Shown: positions 41,848 to 51,013, counted from the first letter of the stretch. The stretch is DNA of 64,000 nt from Paenibacillus anaericanus (GCF_003994475.1 NZ_RZNY01000002.1:298536-362535), one strand, 5' to 3'. The notes: generated from the sequence alone by a model not told the origin. Translations and numbers: made by a program.

Positions 41848-44631
41848 CTATTTCAACCCCATTACTTTAAAACCGTAAATTCTTGCTGCCGTGTCTCCAC
41901 CTTGCGTAGGTTTTGCAATAACGAGGCGCACATAACGAGCTGAAGTCAACTCGATCGCATGTTTACTTACGCCTTTCGTATTATCATTGACACTTACCGC
42001 ATCGATCCATTTCTCTCCGTCACTACTATACTGAATTTTAAATTCACGGGTATTAAACGCCGCTGGTTCGCCGCCCGTTTCTGCATGTTTAATTATAAAT
42101 TCGCTAATTTTGTGCTCAGTACCAAGATCAACCGTCAATGTATGCGGAGCGTCGCCCACCGCGCACCATTTCGTCTTGTCATCAGTGTCAAGTGCAAACT
42201 TCGGACCTTCGTTCTCATTTACAAAGCTAGAAGCACTCGCCGTCTTGCCAAGAGCCAAGTTAACGATGCCGTTTGCCGCTTCTTTAGTTACGGTAATCAA
42301 TTTCTTCTTCAACACATTTTCACCAACACTATTTTTGGCTGTTAACGTAATTTCGTAATTGCCTTCTTCTCCATAAGTAACTTTCGGATTACGCTCCGTG
42401 CTGGACGACGGCTCACCACCTGGAAAGCTCCAGTTCCATTGTTCCGTTACCTCGGAAGATAAATCCGTCAATTGAACCGTGTCGCCGGGAGCTATTAAGG
42501 TTTGTTCCGCTTCAAAAGCCGCGATCGGTTGCGGATACTTTGGCCAATTGAAGCTTACAGCCGCTCCTTTGCCTTGTTGATAATGCCGGCTCACTGGAAT
42601 TACTACCATTTTCGTAGATAATTCTTTGTCCAATCGCTTCATTTCAGGTACATAATACACGTTATTACCTGTCGTCCCTATCAGATTATATTTACCATCC
42701 GGTTGGACACGATAGACCTGATAATATAACACATCAGAATGATCTTCGGGCTCATTCCATGTTAAACGGGCGTCCCCATAAATCCCGTCACGGAACTCAT
42801 TCTCCGTTACCGTCAACGCTGTCACAGCCTTCACCTTTTTGGCGTTAGCTTGATCCATCGTACTTGTTACAGATAACTGTCCGATATGGGCAACATAATC
42901 CGCTTTCGCCTTCGTCGCCTCAAACTTCAACGATATTCCTACGATCTTACGTCCTTTATATTGATCTAATGGAACGCTTCCTTGTCTCCAGACCCCATCC
43001 TCTCCTACTTTTTCCCACTTCTTCGGTTCAAAAAATACATATTGGTCAGGCGCATCAGAAAATGCGGCACCTATCTTTACTTTACCCGCATCGGAGTTAG
43101 CCTGATAAATAACAGACAATTCTGTTGTTGCTTCTACTGGCATATTTGCTTTGTACAGCTTTAGATGGGTTGAGGAGCCCTTCTTTAGATCACCTTCCAC
43201 TTTCAATGAGCTGCCACCATAGTATGCTTTACTAAAATCAAAGCTTGGTTTAAGGCTTCCACTTCCTACGGTTTCCGTAATCCAGCGCCAAGTTGGCAAA
43301 ATATCCTGCAAGCTACGGTTGCTCCAGTCCGTATCGCGCATAACTTTGCCATTAACGGCGTACATATGGCCATTGCCTGTATTAAAGTGAGTTATAAACT
43401 CGGAGCCTGTCAGTAGGGTCTTATCTACAATATCATGCGCAATTCCTCTCCATGAAAGGGGATCTGCACCTTCCGGCAGGTCTGTTTGCTCTGGGTTTTT
43501 ATTATTTCCGACCCAAAATATTTGTTCTTTCTCCATATATTCTTCATTATTCTTTGAGCTATTGAATGCCCAATCCGGCCGATAGATTCCGAGTGATGTT
43601 GTCGCCGCTTTACCATCTGGGAATAACATTGGCCAGTTATAACTGCCTTCATATCCTTTAGCTTCTACATCGATACCAGCATATAAGTCATACGGGCTGC
43701 GGCCTAACTCTTTCGCTTTCGCAGGCGAATTCAAATAAGGTGTAATGTAATCATACTTTCCGTTCTTCTCATCCTTGTACTGCCAGCGAAAATCGATAAA
43801 TAAGTTATCTGAGACGCGCTGTTCCTTGTCTTGAAAAAACATTTTGTTCTTATCAGTTAATGAGCCCTGCCACTTGACTGGACCTTCGTCAACCATCGAG
43901 TCATACCAAATAATTTCCATCTCTGGACCTTTTATTTGTTGCAAATATTTCAGGAACTTCACCATGTTCTGGGCATCCTGCGGCGTTCCCCCTTGAGTCT
44001 CCTGATTAATGAACCAGCCATCGAAGCCATAGTAGTTCGCTACCTCGATGAGTTTATCTCCTACCGGAAATGAACCGTCCTCACGCTGTGCCAGTAAGTC
44101 ATGCATCCAATCGATTTTACCGCCATGCTCGGTTTGCGGCAAGAAAACGGTTCCATAAACCGGAACGCCGTTTTTATGAGCAGCATCGATAACGTCTGCA
44201 CTTGGCGGTACAATCAATCCCTCACCAGCCGAGCCTCCCCACATCACTAGTTTATCGATATATTGCCAGTAACTAAACGTATACGTATGAAACTGTTCCG
44301 ACCCTTGAGAAGGCGCTCCGCTCGTACTTGAATACATAGAAGACAAAGCAATCACTTTCGGCTCCACTTTGGCATGCTCATTCACCTTGGCTCCGGTCAC
44401 ACGTCCCTCCTGCAGTTTTACTGATCCTCGGTTATATATGGCATCAGGATCTTTGTCCGGAGACCACTTTAGAAGAGTGTTCGGGTACCAATAGGATGAA
44501 TGCGGCTGAGCAGCTTCTACCTGATCTGCAAATGCGAATAACGATACAGCCAACAGCGTTGAACCTGCCAGCAACGCACACTTTTTCTTCCACTGGCTTC
44601 TTGAGAAATAGTTTGGTTTAATTTTCTTCAT
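41848..44631 (-). CDS. Secreted endo-beta-N-acetylglucosaminidase, GH85
   Basis: A 927-residue secreted enzyme. The signal peptide is cleaved near residue 40 (DQVEA-AQ). A GH85 catalytic domain follows, with the characteristic YGFDGWFINQETQGG in which Asn209 and Glu211 are the predicted catalytic pair. A beta-rich region, a PKD-like domain (VQLTDLSSEVTEQWNWSFPGG) and a C-terminal F5/8-type C (CBM32-like) module ending ARIYGFKVMGLK come next. Enzymes of this family cut the chitobiose core of N-linked glycans, releasing oligosaccharides from glycoproteins. AGGAGGG precedes the ATG. It is monocistronic. Confidence 0.93.
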   Translation of the reverse strand: MKKIKPNYFSRSQWKKKCALLAGSTLLAVSLFAFADQVEAAQPHSSYWYPNTLLKWSPDKDPDAIYNRGSVKLQEGRVTGAKVNEHAKVEPKVIALSSMYSSTSGAPSQGSEQFHTYTFSYWQYIDKLVMWGGSAGEGLIVPPSADVIDAAHKNGVPVYGTVFLPQTEHGGKIDWMHDLLAQREDGSFPVGDKLIEVANYYGFDGWFINQETQGGTPQDAQNMVKFLKYLQQIKGPEMEIIWYDSMVDEGPVKWQGSLTDKNKMFFQDKEQRVSDNLFIDFRWQYKDEKNGKYDYITPYLNSPAKAKELGRSPYDLYAGIDVEAKGYEGSYNWPMLFPDGKAATTSLGIYRPDWAFNSSKNNEEYMEKEQIFWVGNNKNPEQTDLPEGADPLSWRGIAHDIVDKTLLTGSEFITHFNTGNGHMYAVNGKVMRDTDWSNRSLQDILPTWRWITETVGSGSLKPSFDFSKAYYGGSSLKVEGDLKKGSSTHLKLYKANMPVEATTELSVIYQANSDAGKVKIGAAFSDAPDQYVFFEPKKWEKVGEDGVWRQGSVPLDQYKGRKIVGISLKFEATKAKADYVAHIGQLSVTSTMDQANAKKVKAVTALTVTENEFRDGIYGDARLTWNEPEDHSDVLYYQVYRVQPDGKYNLIGTTGNNVYYVPEMKRLDKELSTKMVVIPVSRHYQQGKGAAVSFNWPKYPQPIAAFEAEQTLIAPGDTVQLTDLSSEVTEQWNWSFPGGEPSSSTERNPKVTYGEEGNYEITLTAKNSVGENVLKKKLITVTKEAANGIVNLALGKTASASSFVNENEGPKFALDTDDKTKWCAVGDAPHTLTVDLGTEHKISEFIIKHAETGGEPAAFNTREFKIQYSSDGEKWIDAVSVNDNTKGVSKHAIELTSARYVRLVIAKPTQGGDTAARIYGFKVMGLK

Positions 44632-44740
44632 AAATACCCTCCTCGTATCCGCTTATTACATATCTATTGTCCCAAGTAAGCGCTTCCTTGCACAAGTTGA
44701 AAAATACTAGATCATGATGGATAAACTAAAGATATACAAA

Positions 44741-44773
44741 AAAAGAGGAATAGGCTTCGTTCAGCCTACTCCT
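44741..44773 (-). terminator. Terminator of the MerR-GNAT-hydrolase operon
   Basis: AGGAATAGGCT (44746-44756) pairs with AGCCTACTCCT (44763-44773), one G-T pair. Read on the minus strand it is followed by CTTTTTTT. Confidence 0.88.
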
Positions 44774-44817
44774 ACGCTCATTGTAAATCCCTAATAAACA
44801 TCTCATTGATTAAAAAG

Positions 44818-45858
44818 TTAAATACCGGGTTTGTGTGCCATTTGCGAAACAAATTGAGTTAAATCACTCAGATACTTGTCATCAGAAAGTTTTCTAGGAA
44901 AGAAAATAGCTGTCAGATAAGTGCGCCATGTAGAAGTAGCTATATCCTTTTTTAGCATGGAATGATCTGCATCAGGCAATATGAATACGGATAAAAGATC
45001 AGATTGTACATTTTGTCGATACATAAGCTCCGTATTGTTAACATCTACATTAATATCCTGACCACCTAAGACGAGATGAACGGGTGAATTAATATATTTA
45101 AGCTCCTCTGTGGCATCCGATTGATAATTCTTTTTAATAAAACTCCATCTTTCTTCTGAAATCAGTCTATCTTTATCTGCCATTAATAGATAATCTTCAT
45201 AAGAAGATTGTGACTTCAATAGATCTAAAACTTGATTATCATATTGTTCTACTTCTTCTATCTCTTCTTTAGTGTATCCTTCCCTTTCCAAACTTTTGCT
45301 TGTATTGTATTTTCCCTGGGAGATCCAATTTATAGCAGGTGAGACAAGAATATTGAAGGCGATTTCTCTCTCCTCTTTGACAACCTTCGGAATGACCCAA
45401 CCCGCTTGGCTTGCCCCCCATAGACCGATTCTTGTATCGTCAATCATAGGTAGAGATTTGGCCCAGTTTATCGCCTGAATAACTTCCTCGGCACGATCGT
45501 CCATACTTTGGTCTAGCCAATTCCCTTCAGAACCATGAATTCCTGGCTTACTCCAAGATAATGATGCATACCCAACGGAAGCCAACTTTTCCCACAAAGG
45601 CTTATATCCACCATCATAAGTATCATTAATCTCACCATCTCCATGAACAAACACCACAAGACCTATTTCCCCAGCATAATCTGTTGGTAATGCTAACGTA
45701 CCCTTTAAAACACCATTCGGAGTTTGAATTTCTATTTTCTGTTCAATCATTTTAAAAGTATTTTGCTGTATGAATAGGAATCCAAGAGAAGCAACAAAAA
45801 TAATCGTTGCAGCTAGTATATATTTAGAACGTTTTTTCAATTGCCTCACCCCCAGCAT
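44818..45858 (-). CDS. Membrane-anchored alpha/beta hydrolase
   Basis: A 346-residue protein with an N-terminal membrane helix (about residues 14-31) and an extracellular alpha/beta-hydrolase domain. It has the oxyanion-hole motif VFVHGDGE, the nucleophile elbow GLWGASQAGWV (Ser in G-x-S-x-x-G) and the acid/His region LGGQDINVD...DADHSML. It is likely an esterase or peptidase, or possibly an enzyme that opens a drug. GGAGAAG lies about 9 nt before the ATG. It overlaps the acetyltransferase gene by 35 nt and is the last gene of an operon headed by a MerR regulator. Confidence 0.83.
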   Translation of the reverse strand: MLGVRQLKKRSKYILAATIIFVASLGFLFIQQNTFKMIEQKIEIQTPNGVLKGTLALPTDYAGEIGLVVFVHGDGEINDTYDGGYKPLWEKLASVGYASLSWSKPGIHGSEGNWLDQSMDDRAEEVIQAINWAKSLPMIDDTRIGLWGASQAGWVIPKVVKEEREIAFNILVSPAINWISQGKYNTSKSLEREGYTKEEIEEVEQYDNQVLDLLKSQSSYEDYLLMADKDRLISEERWSFIKKNYQSDATEELKYINSPVHLVLGGQDINVDVNNTELMYRQNVQSDLLSVFILPDADHSMLKKDIATSTWRTYLTAIFFPRKLSDDKYLSDLTQFVSQMAHKPGI

Positions 45859-46486
45859 TTTTGCTTCTCCACGTCATTAAGTGCCAAAGGGGCTCTTGAA
45901 AGAAAAGATGTCTTTTAAAATTATACTTTGATTTCTCGATATGGAATCCAGCCTTTTCATATAAATGAATCGCATTGTTATTCTTACCTGACACAAACAG
46001 AGTCAATTCCTCAAATTCAGGATGCTGCTGGACGAAATCTTTAGCCCAAGTTAGTACAAGTTTGCCCATCCCTTGATTGCGATACATTGAATGAATGGCA
46101 ATGTGTTCGATGTAACATTCCTGCTCTTGAGGTTTGTACTCTAGCATACCCATTCCGATTATAAATTTACAAACAGTGATGAACCCGAATTGTTTAAAAA
46201 GAGCCCTAGAATTGTAATTAGTTGATATCTTTGGGGGTGAACTTTCATCTTTCCATTTCAAAAAAATCGTACCTACCAGTTCCCCATCTTCCTTCACTAC
46301 CATTTGTTTCTCTGATACGCATTCTGATTCATTCAACCAAATCTTGCTGAGTAATTTGATAATATCCTCATCATCTAATTGGACCAGTGAATGAAACTTT
46401 CCTTGAAATGACTTCACTAACAGGCGGCAAATACTTTCATAATCTTCTCTTTGATATGGGACGATGACTATATTTCTCATATTCAT
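45824..46486 (-). CDS. GNAT acetyltransferase
   Basis: A 220-residue protein with a C-terminal GNAT domain: IEHIAIHSMYRNQGMGKLVLTWAKDFV supplies the acetyl-CoA binding loop (R-x-x-G-x-G), and GKNNNAIHLYEKAGFHIEKSKYNF closes it. The last 30 residues are hydrophobic and aromatic (FQEPLWHLMTW), perhaps a substrate or membrane contact. ATG codons lie at 46486 and 46480. The gene overlaps the MerR stop by 4 nt and the hydrolase start by 35 nt, so the three are translationally coupled. The substrate is unknown; a MerR-controlled drug modifier is plausible. Confidence 0.85.
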   Translation of the reverse strand: MNMRNIVIVPYQREDYESICRLLVKSFQGKFHSLVQLDDEDIIKLLSKIWLNESECVSEKQMVVKEDGELVGTIFLKWKDESSPPKISTNYNSRALFKQFGFITVCKFIIGMGMLEYKPQEQECYIEHIAIHSMYRNQGMGKLVLTWAKDFVQQHPEFEELTLFVSGKNNNAIHLYEKAGFHIEKSKYNFKRHLFFQEPLWHLMTWRSKNAGGEAIEKTF

Positions 46487-47247
46487 ACCTCACTGATTTT
46501 TACTTGTATTTCATAGATAAGGTTATGATTATCAAACATGGATAGGTACGATCTTTCAATCAATACAATTGGCCCTAAAGAAGCGTACTGCTTTTCCGTT
46601 TGAGCCTCATGTAGCTTGTTTATTTCTTCTAAAATATCGTTTTCTTCTGTTACAAGGAACCTTTTAGTGAGGTATTTCCCTTTTTCCAAACGCATGTCTG
46701 TTGATTCATTAGATTCAAAACACAGGGTAACTTTATCGTCCGCATATAAATAATGTAGATCAGATTCAAATAAGTTAGTTAAGTGCCCTCTTTTTTCATA
46801 CAGATTTCTCGCATTGATTTGTTCTTCTTCACTAAATTCAATCCACTTGTTCATAAATCGAGTTTCCACGTATTTAACTTCGTAATTTTCTTTGGGCGTG
46901 TTTTGCGTTTCATTGTGCTCTTTAAGCGTCCTCTGAATAAATTGCTTCAGTTGAATTAATTGATCAATTTCAGCTTCAATATCTCTTAGTGATATTTCTA
47001 AAAGGTGACGATAATCCTCGGTGGAGTACGACATAACAGACTCTTTAATTTGTTGAACAGGTATATTAAGTTTGCGGAGCAGCAGAACATGAGATAATTG
47101 ATAAATTTCAGGAATGCCATACATGCGGTATTGATTCGTGTCCGTATATGCAGGGTAAAGAACTCCCTTTTCTTCAAAATAACGAATTTGATGAACCGAT
47201 ACATTCATGAGCTTGGAAAGCTCACTAATGGTTATATACTCTTTCAT
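46483..47247 (-). CDS. MerR family regulator with large effector domain
   Basis: A 254-residue regulator. The N-terminal MerR winged helix reads YITISELSKLMNVSVHQIRYFEEKGVLYPAY. The helical linker and an unassigned effector-binding domain of about 130 residues follow. No cysteine pattern suggests metal sensing, so an organic ligand is likely. The ATG at 47247 lies about 9 nt after TTGGAGTG, and the longer frame from 47265 is not supported. It heads an operon with an acetyltransferase and a hydrolase. The promoter has the 19-bp spacer and palindrome characteristic of MerR activation. Confidence 0.9.
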   Translation of the reverse strand: MKEYITISELSKLMNVSVHQIRYFEEKGVLYPAYTDTNQYRMYGIPEIYQLSHVLLLRKLNIPVQQIKESVMSYSTEDYRHLLEISLRDIEAEIDQLIQLKQFIQRTLKEHNETQNTPKENYEVKYVETRFMNKWIEFSEEEQINARNLYEKRGHLTNLFESDLHYLYADDKVTLCFESNESTDMRLEKGKYLTKRFLVTEENDILEEINKLHEAQTEKQYASLGPIVLIERSYLSMFDNHNLIYEIQVKISEV

Positions 47248-47279
47248 TACGACACTCCAATCCATTGGTTTATACGCTA

Positions 47280-47310
47280 ACTATAAACCCTAGGTCTGAC
47301 CTAATGTAAA
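47280..47310 (-). promoter_or_regulatory. MerR-type promoter with 19-bp spacer
   Basis: On the minus strand TTTACA (47305-47310) and TATAGT (47280-47285) are separated by exactly 19 bp. The spacer contains the palindrome TAGGTCAGACCTA (47291-47303). An over-long spacer with a central dyad is the hallmark of MerR-activated promoters, so the operon is very likely auto-activated by its own first gene product. Confidence 0.88.
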
Positions 47311-47329
47311 CAGAAATTTATTGTAATTC

Positions 47330-47358
47330 AAAAAAAAGATAGTCTTCAAAAGACCATC
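47330..47358 (-). terminator. Terminator of the APH/HTH_42 operon
   Basis: GATAGTCTT (47338-47346) pairs with AAGACCATC (47350-47358), one G-T pair. Read on the minus strand the stem runs into eight T. Confidence 0.8.
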
Positions 47359-47370
47359 TCTTCTTATATC

Positions 47371-48465
47371 TTATATTTGGTCCCTCTCGTCAAAAACAAG
47401 CTTCGATAACGGAACCCCCATAAATTCGGCATACCGTTCAGCAGCCATAATCACCGTCTCTTCTCGCTCACCAAGATGCTCAAACGGAATAACGGCAACC
47501 TCAACCCCTTTTTTCTTAATCGTTCGTTTCCATGTACCGATAACCTCACCACCAGCGACAAGGGTCGGTTGGAACACCCCGTTATTGCCTGGGACAATCA
47601 AGGGAGCATATTCAGGCGCAAGCACTGCACCGCGGTCTTTATAACCAAGGATATATTCATCAAATCCCGGAAGCAGTTGAACACCTGAATCTTCGGATAT
47701 TTGAACAGTTGCATCTTGGGACATCCAGTACTGACTTCCATCTATATATTCGGAATGAAGCTTGCGTTTAACTTCCTCATGGCCTATTCTAGCATCTGTA
47801 AGCGTTATTCCTGCCCACCAAGCGAAGTCTTGAATGGTTGCAGGTCCATGTGCCGTAAAATACCTCAATGCAAGCTCAGCTATCGATTCTTCTAAAGACA
47901 ACTCTCGTGTTTTCGGAACCCACTCGTCTAGCAAAACGAAAGTTTGCTGTTTACCATTCTTAGGACCAAAACAAATCAAACCCTCATACGTTAAACTCCA
48001 TAATATTGCATAGCCACGTTGGTCCGTTGTTGTAATACCATCCTCCTCTAATAATTGCAGCAACTCAGTGCGAGTCACCTGTTGATGTCCTTTCAATGCT
48101 CCATATATGATTTCTCTGCATCGCGCAAGAGTTCTATCATCCACTTCCAACTGTACCAACCTTTTCTTCCCCAGCCCCAGAACACGCGAGGCCGAAAGCT
48201 GAACCAACCATTTTACATCTGCCGGGGGGACAAAATGAATCGTACCTCGCAGCGCCCAAGTCAGAACAATTTTCCGCTCAGCTATGGCATACTCAATATC
48301 CGCTAAAGTAGTAGAAAGTGTACGTAAACCGATCGCCCAGACAGCCTGCATGTAATCCTGCGCTTGCATCGCAACAAGTTCTTTAACTACCTGTTCAGGA
48401 TTCACGAGCTTCGAACCAATAATACGCTGATTACCTAAGCGACGATTAGCAATAACGTTGTTCAT
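47371..48465 (-). CDS. Winged-helix DNA-binding protein (HTH_42/YcaQ-AlkX family)
   Basis: A 364-residue protein of the PF06224 winged-helix family. The signature PEQVVKELVAMQAQDYMQAVWAIGLR is near the start, and TWALRGTIHFVPPADVKWLV, YFTAHGPATIQDFAWWAGI and LLPGFDEYILGYKDR follow. The family includes interstrand-crosslink DNA glycosylases (YcaQ/AlkX) and many uncharacterised members. The Q-x-Q catalytic pattern of YcaQ appears as QAQD here and may be functional. ATG at 48465 overlaps the upstream stop codon by one base (TGATG), with GGAG 10 nt before it, so it is coupled to the kinase-like gene. Confidence 0.82.
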   Translation of the reverse strand: MNNVIANRRLGNQRIIGSKLVNPEQVVKELVAMQAQDYMQAVWAIGLRTLSTTLADIEYAIAERKIVLTWALRGTIHFVPPADVKWLVQLSASRVLGLGKKRLVQLEVDDRTLARCREIIYGALKGHQQVTRTELLQLLEEDGITTTDQRGYAILWSLTYEGLICFGPKNGKQQTFVLLDEWVPKTRELSLEESIAELALRYFTAHGPATIQDFAWWAGITLTDARIGHEEVKRKLHSEYIDGSQYWMSQDATVQISEDSGVQLLPGFDEYILGYKDRGAVLAPEYAPLIVPGNNGVFQPTLVAGGEVIGTWKRTIKKKGVEVAVIPFEHLGEREETVIMAAERYAEFMGVPLSKLVFDERDQI

Positions 48466-49562
48466 CACAGTTCATCTCCAGTACTATAGGTTGGCTCACT
48501 CAGATAACGGTCATCCATGAGCAGCCTCAACTCCTCTTCCATCCACATCTTGCTATGCGAAAGTTTCTTAAGGTCGATAGTTAACATCTGCACCTGTTGT
48601 CGCAGCACGCTAGATTCATCTGTTCCATTAAAATAACGGCTCATAAAATGAAGAAACACATCAACTATACGCAGAGTTATAAGCACGGGGATCGCAGCAA
48701 TTTCTTCCGGTAATAACTGTATCTTTCTACCAAAAGCACTGCAAAATTGCCGTACGGATTCCCTTTCTTCTTCATGCCCGAGGAATCCCGAGATGATAAC
48801 AGCCGGTTCCATCGCCCTTATATCCCATGTACAAAATTCAAAGTCGAGCAGTGCAGTTACTTTACCAACATCTTTCGAGTCTACCAGTAGGTTTGATTCA
48901 TTAAGGTCACCATGAACAAGTTGCTTCGGAAGTTTCGCCAGACCTGATAGAGAATTGCAAATGTCCTCGTAAGTCTCTCCTAAAGTATGTAGATTCTGGC
49001 GGAGATCAATGAACGCTTCCGGTGGATTTTCGCAAAAGTTTAAGACTACCTCTCGGTCGCAATTTGGATACGACTGCTGCAATTCATAATACGGCCGATA
49101 AGCTGGAGTTCCCGCTGGATTGATCTTGGCAAGTGCAGTTGATAATTCCCCTGCAGCTTCACCGAATGAATAGATCATCATGGAACTACTCTCCACCGGA
49201 GACTTCCCTTCTATATATTCGAACAGACAAGCATATTTACCACTGCCATCTTCCACCTTTACAATCGTCTCTCCCATAAGTGTTCTAACCAGTGCAGGAA
49301 CTTTAACGTTCAGCTTTGCCTCTTGTAAAGATTCTAATACCGCATGCTCAAACTCAACTTTATCTCGATCCTGATGGGTATCATAAATACGAAGCACACA
49401 GCTTCGGGTTTTATTCTTGATAAAATACGTTGTATTGTTCCATCCACTAGCTCCCTTTTGTATCGTGCCACTCCACATAGGCCAATAACGTTCTATCATG
49501 CCTTCAATCATTCCCTCATCCCTTTCAACAACATATTCCATAAAATCAAGCTTTCCATCCAT
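48465..49562 (-). CDS. APH-type phosphotransferase (aminoglycoside/choline kinase fold)
   Basis: A 365-residue protein kinase-fold phosphotransferase. The catalytic loop LVHGDLNESNLL supplies the H-x-D-x-x-x-x-N motif and ALLDFEFC replaces the DFG segment, both typical of the APH superfamily. The N-terminal lobe has the expected CVLRIYDTH strand with the nucleotide-binding region just upstream. Substrates in this superfamily include aminoglycosides, macrolides, homoserine and choline, and none can be chosen by sequence alone. The ribosome binding site is weak. It is coupled to the downstream HTH_42 gene. Confidence 0.83.
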   Translation of the reverse strand: MDGKLDFMEYVVERDEGMIEGMIERYWPMWSGTIQKGASGWNNTTYFIKNKTRSCVLRIYDTHQDRDKVEFEHAVLESLQEAKLNVKVPALVRTLMGETIVKVEDGSGKYACLFEYIEGKSPVESSSMMIYSFGEAAGELSTALAKINPAGTPAYRPYYELQQSYPNCDREVVLNFCENPPEAFIDLRQNLHTLGETYEDICNSLSGLAKLPKQLVHGDLNESNLLVDSKDVGKVTALLDFEFCTWDIRAMEPAVIISGFLGHEEERESVRQFCSAFGRKIQLLPEEIAAIPVLITLRIVDVFLHFMSRYFNGTDESSVLRQQVQMLTIDLKKLSHSKMWMEEELRLLMDDRYLSEPTYSTGDEL

Positions 49563-49634
49563 ATATATACTTTCTTCTACTATAGCCGCAAGTCTTTTGC
49601 ATATAAAGCTAAGTTAGAGACAAATTTCACTGCA

Positions 49635-49677
49635 AATAAGCAACCAGTTGCATAAAATAGGCAATAGGTTGCTTATT
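49635..49677. promoter_or_regulatory. MarR operator repeats
   Basis: A perfect 11-bp inverted repeat, AATAAGCAACC (49635-49645) with GGTTGCTTATT (49667-49677), encloses GCAACCAGTTGC and GCAATAGGTTGC, two copies of one short palindrome. They lie just upstream of the MarR gene at 49702 and are its probable autoregulatory sites. Confidence 0.75.
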
Positions 49678-49701
49678 GAACAAATAGGAGGAGAATCAAC
49701 T

Positions 49702-50160
49702 ATGGGAAATGTACAACAACAGCAATATGTATTTGGCAGCATACTGTTACTGGCAAATAAACTTCAAATTACCGGTGATAAATTATTCGATGATTTAACA
49801 CTGAAACAATGGTTTCTCATGATCATGATTTTTAATATGGAGAATAAGTCCCCCGCCATAAATGAAATTTCCGAGTTTACCGGCACGACGAGGCAAAATG
49901 TTAAAAAGATGTTATTACCTCTCGAAAGTAAAGGTTATCTCACCATCCACAAATCAAATTCGGATGCGAGAGCATTAAATGTGCAGTTAACTAAGAAGAG
50001 TTTTGATTATTTTAGTCAAAATGAGAAGTACGGAGAAGAACTAACAAAGAAATTATTTAAAGATATAAACAATGACGATTTAACGGCAACAACCCGAGTG
50101 CTGGAGAAATTAATGGATAATTGTATTCATATAAAAAAAGGAGAGGAACTATATGAGTAG
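49702..50160 (+). CDS. MarR family regulator
   Basis: A 152-residue winged-helix regulator. LTLKQWFLMIMIFNMENKSPAINEISEFTGTTRQNVKKMLLPLESKGYLTIHKS forms the DNA-binding domain, and SDARALNVQLT is the wing. The frame is open from 49648, but AGGAGGAG lies 8 nt before the ATG at 49702. It overlaps the downstream membrane-protein gene by 8 nt and has two palindromes in its promoter, consistent with autorepression and control of its partner. Confidence 0.88.
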   Translation: MGNVQQQQYVFGSILLLANKLQITGDKLFDDLTLKQWFLMIMIFNMENKSPAINEISEFTGTTRQNVKKMLLPLESKGYLTIHKSNSDARALNVQLTKKSFDYFSQNEKYGEELTKKLFKDINNDDLTATTRVLEKLMDNCIHIKKGEELYE

Positions 50161-51013
50161 AATCAAAGCAATAAAATCACTATCTTTGATAATAACCATA
50201 CTAACTTTGATCGTAAGTTCTATTGGCTTATTCTACACCACTGGAGGACAACCATTCGTCGTGCAGAATATTTATGGAGACTCCGTAACTTTATATGGGG
50301 ATGGAATTTATGCTTACAATTCCATTCTAAAAGTTGGAACATCAAAAGGGACAGATATCGTCATGATCCTTGTTGCGTTACTCTTTGGTGTAACCACATT
50401 TTTATTTAATAAAGGAAGTAGAGTGAAACTAATACATACAGGACTATTAGCAGGTTTATTATATTATTCTACTTGCCTTGCTTTTGGGGTTACATATAAT
50501 CGGATATTTATTTTATATCTGTTACTTTTTTCAGCAACGTTATTTTTATTTATAATAGAACTTAAGTATATCTTCGCCGAAATCAAACTACCTGAGAAAC
50601 TAGCTGGGAGATCATTAAAAGGAACTGGAATATTTCTCATCGTTGCCGGATGCTCTGTTCTAGTATGGCTTATGTTCATCATTCCAACGATCATAACAGG
50701 AGCACCCATGGAGATTATTGAAATCTATACAACAGAACCAACGTTTGTCATTGATCTGGGCGTTATTCTGCCATCTGCTGTTTACTGCGGAATTCTTCTA
50801 CTAAATAGAAATAGCTATGGTTACAGATTGGTTCCTGTGATACTGATTCCACTAACAATCGTTGGCCTTTGCGTAATTGGACAAACTATTATGCAGACCC
50901 AATTAGGTATTGAATTACCCCTAGGTCAACTTATCGGGTTAGTTGTTTCCTTTGTTATTCTAGGAATTATTTCAGTTGTTTTAAATGTAAAATTTTTAAA
51001 ACACATAGTTTGA
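50153..51013 (+). CDS. Eight-TM membrane protein of unknown function
   Basis: A 286-residue protein with about eight hydrophobic helices separated by short loops, including an external loop near residue 30-60 (GGQPFVVQNIYGDSVTLYGDG). No transporter signature is recognised. GGAGAGG lies before the ATG, which overlaps the MarR stop codon (ATGAGTAG). It is therefore the probable regulatory target of that MarR protein and may handle a toxic or signalling compound; this rests on context alone. Confidence 0.75.
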   Translation: MSRIKAIKSLSLIITILTLIVSSIGLFYTTGGQPFVVQNIYGDSVTLYGDGIYAYNSILKVGTSKGTDIVMILVALLFGVTTFLFNKGSRVKLIHTGLLAGLLYYSTCLAFGVTYNRIFILYLLLFSATLFLFIIELKYIFAEIKLPEKLAGRSLKGTGIFLIVAGCSVLVWLMFIIPTIITGAPMEIIEIYTTEPTFVIDLGVILPSAVYCGILLLNRNSYGYRLVPVILIPLTIVGLCVIGQTIMQTQLGIELPLGQLIGLVVSFVILGIISVVLNVKFLKHIV

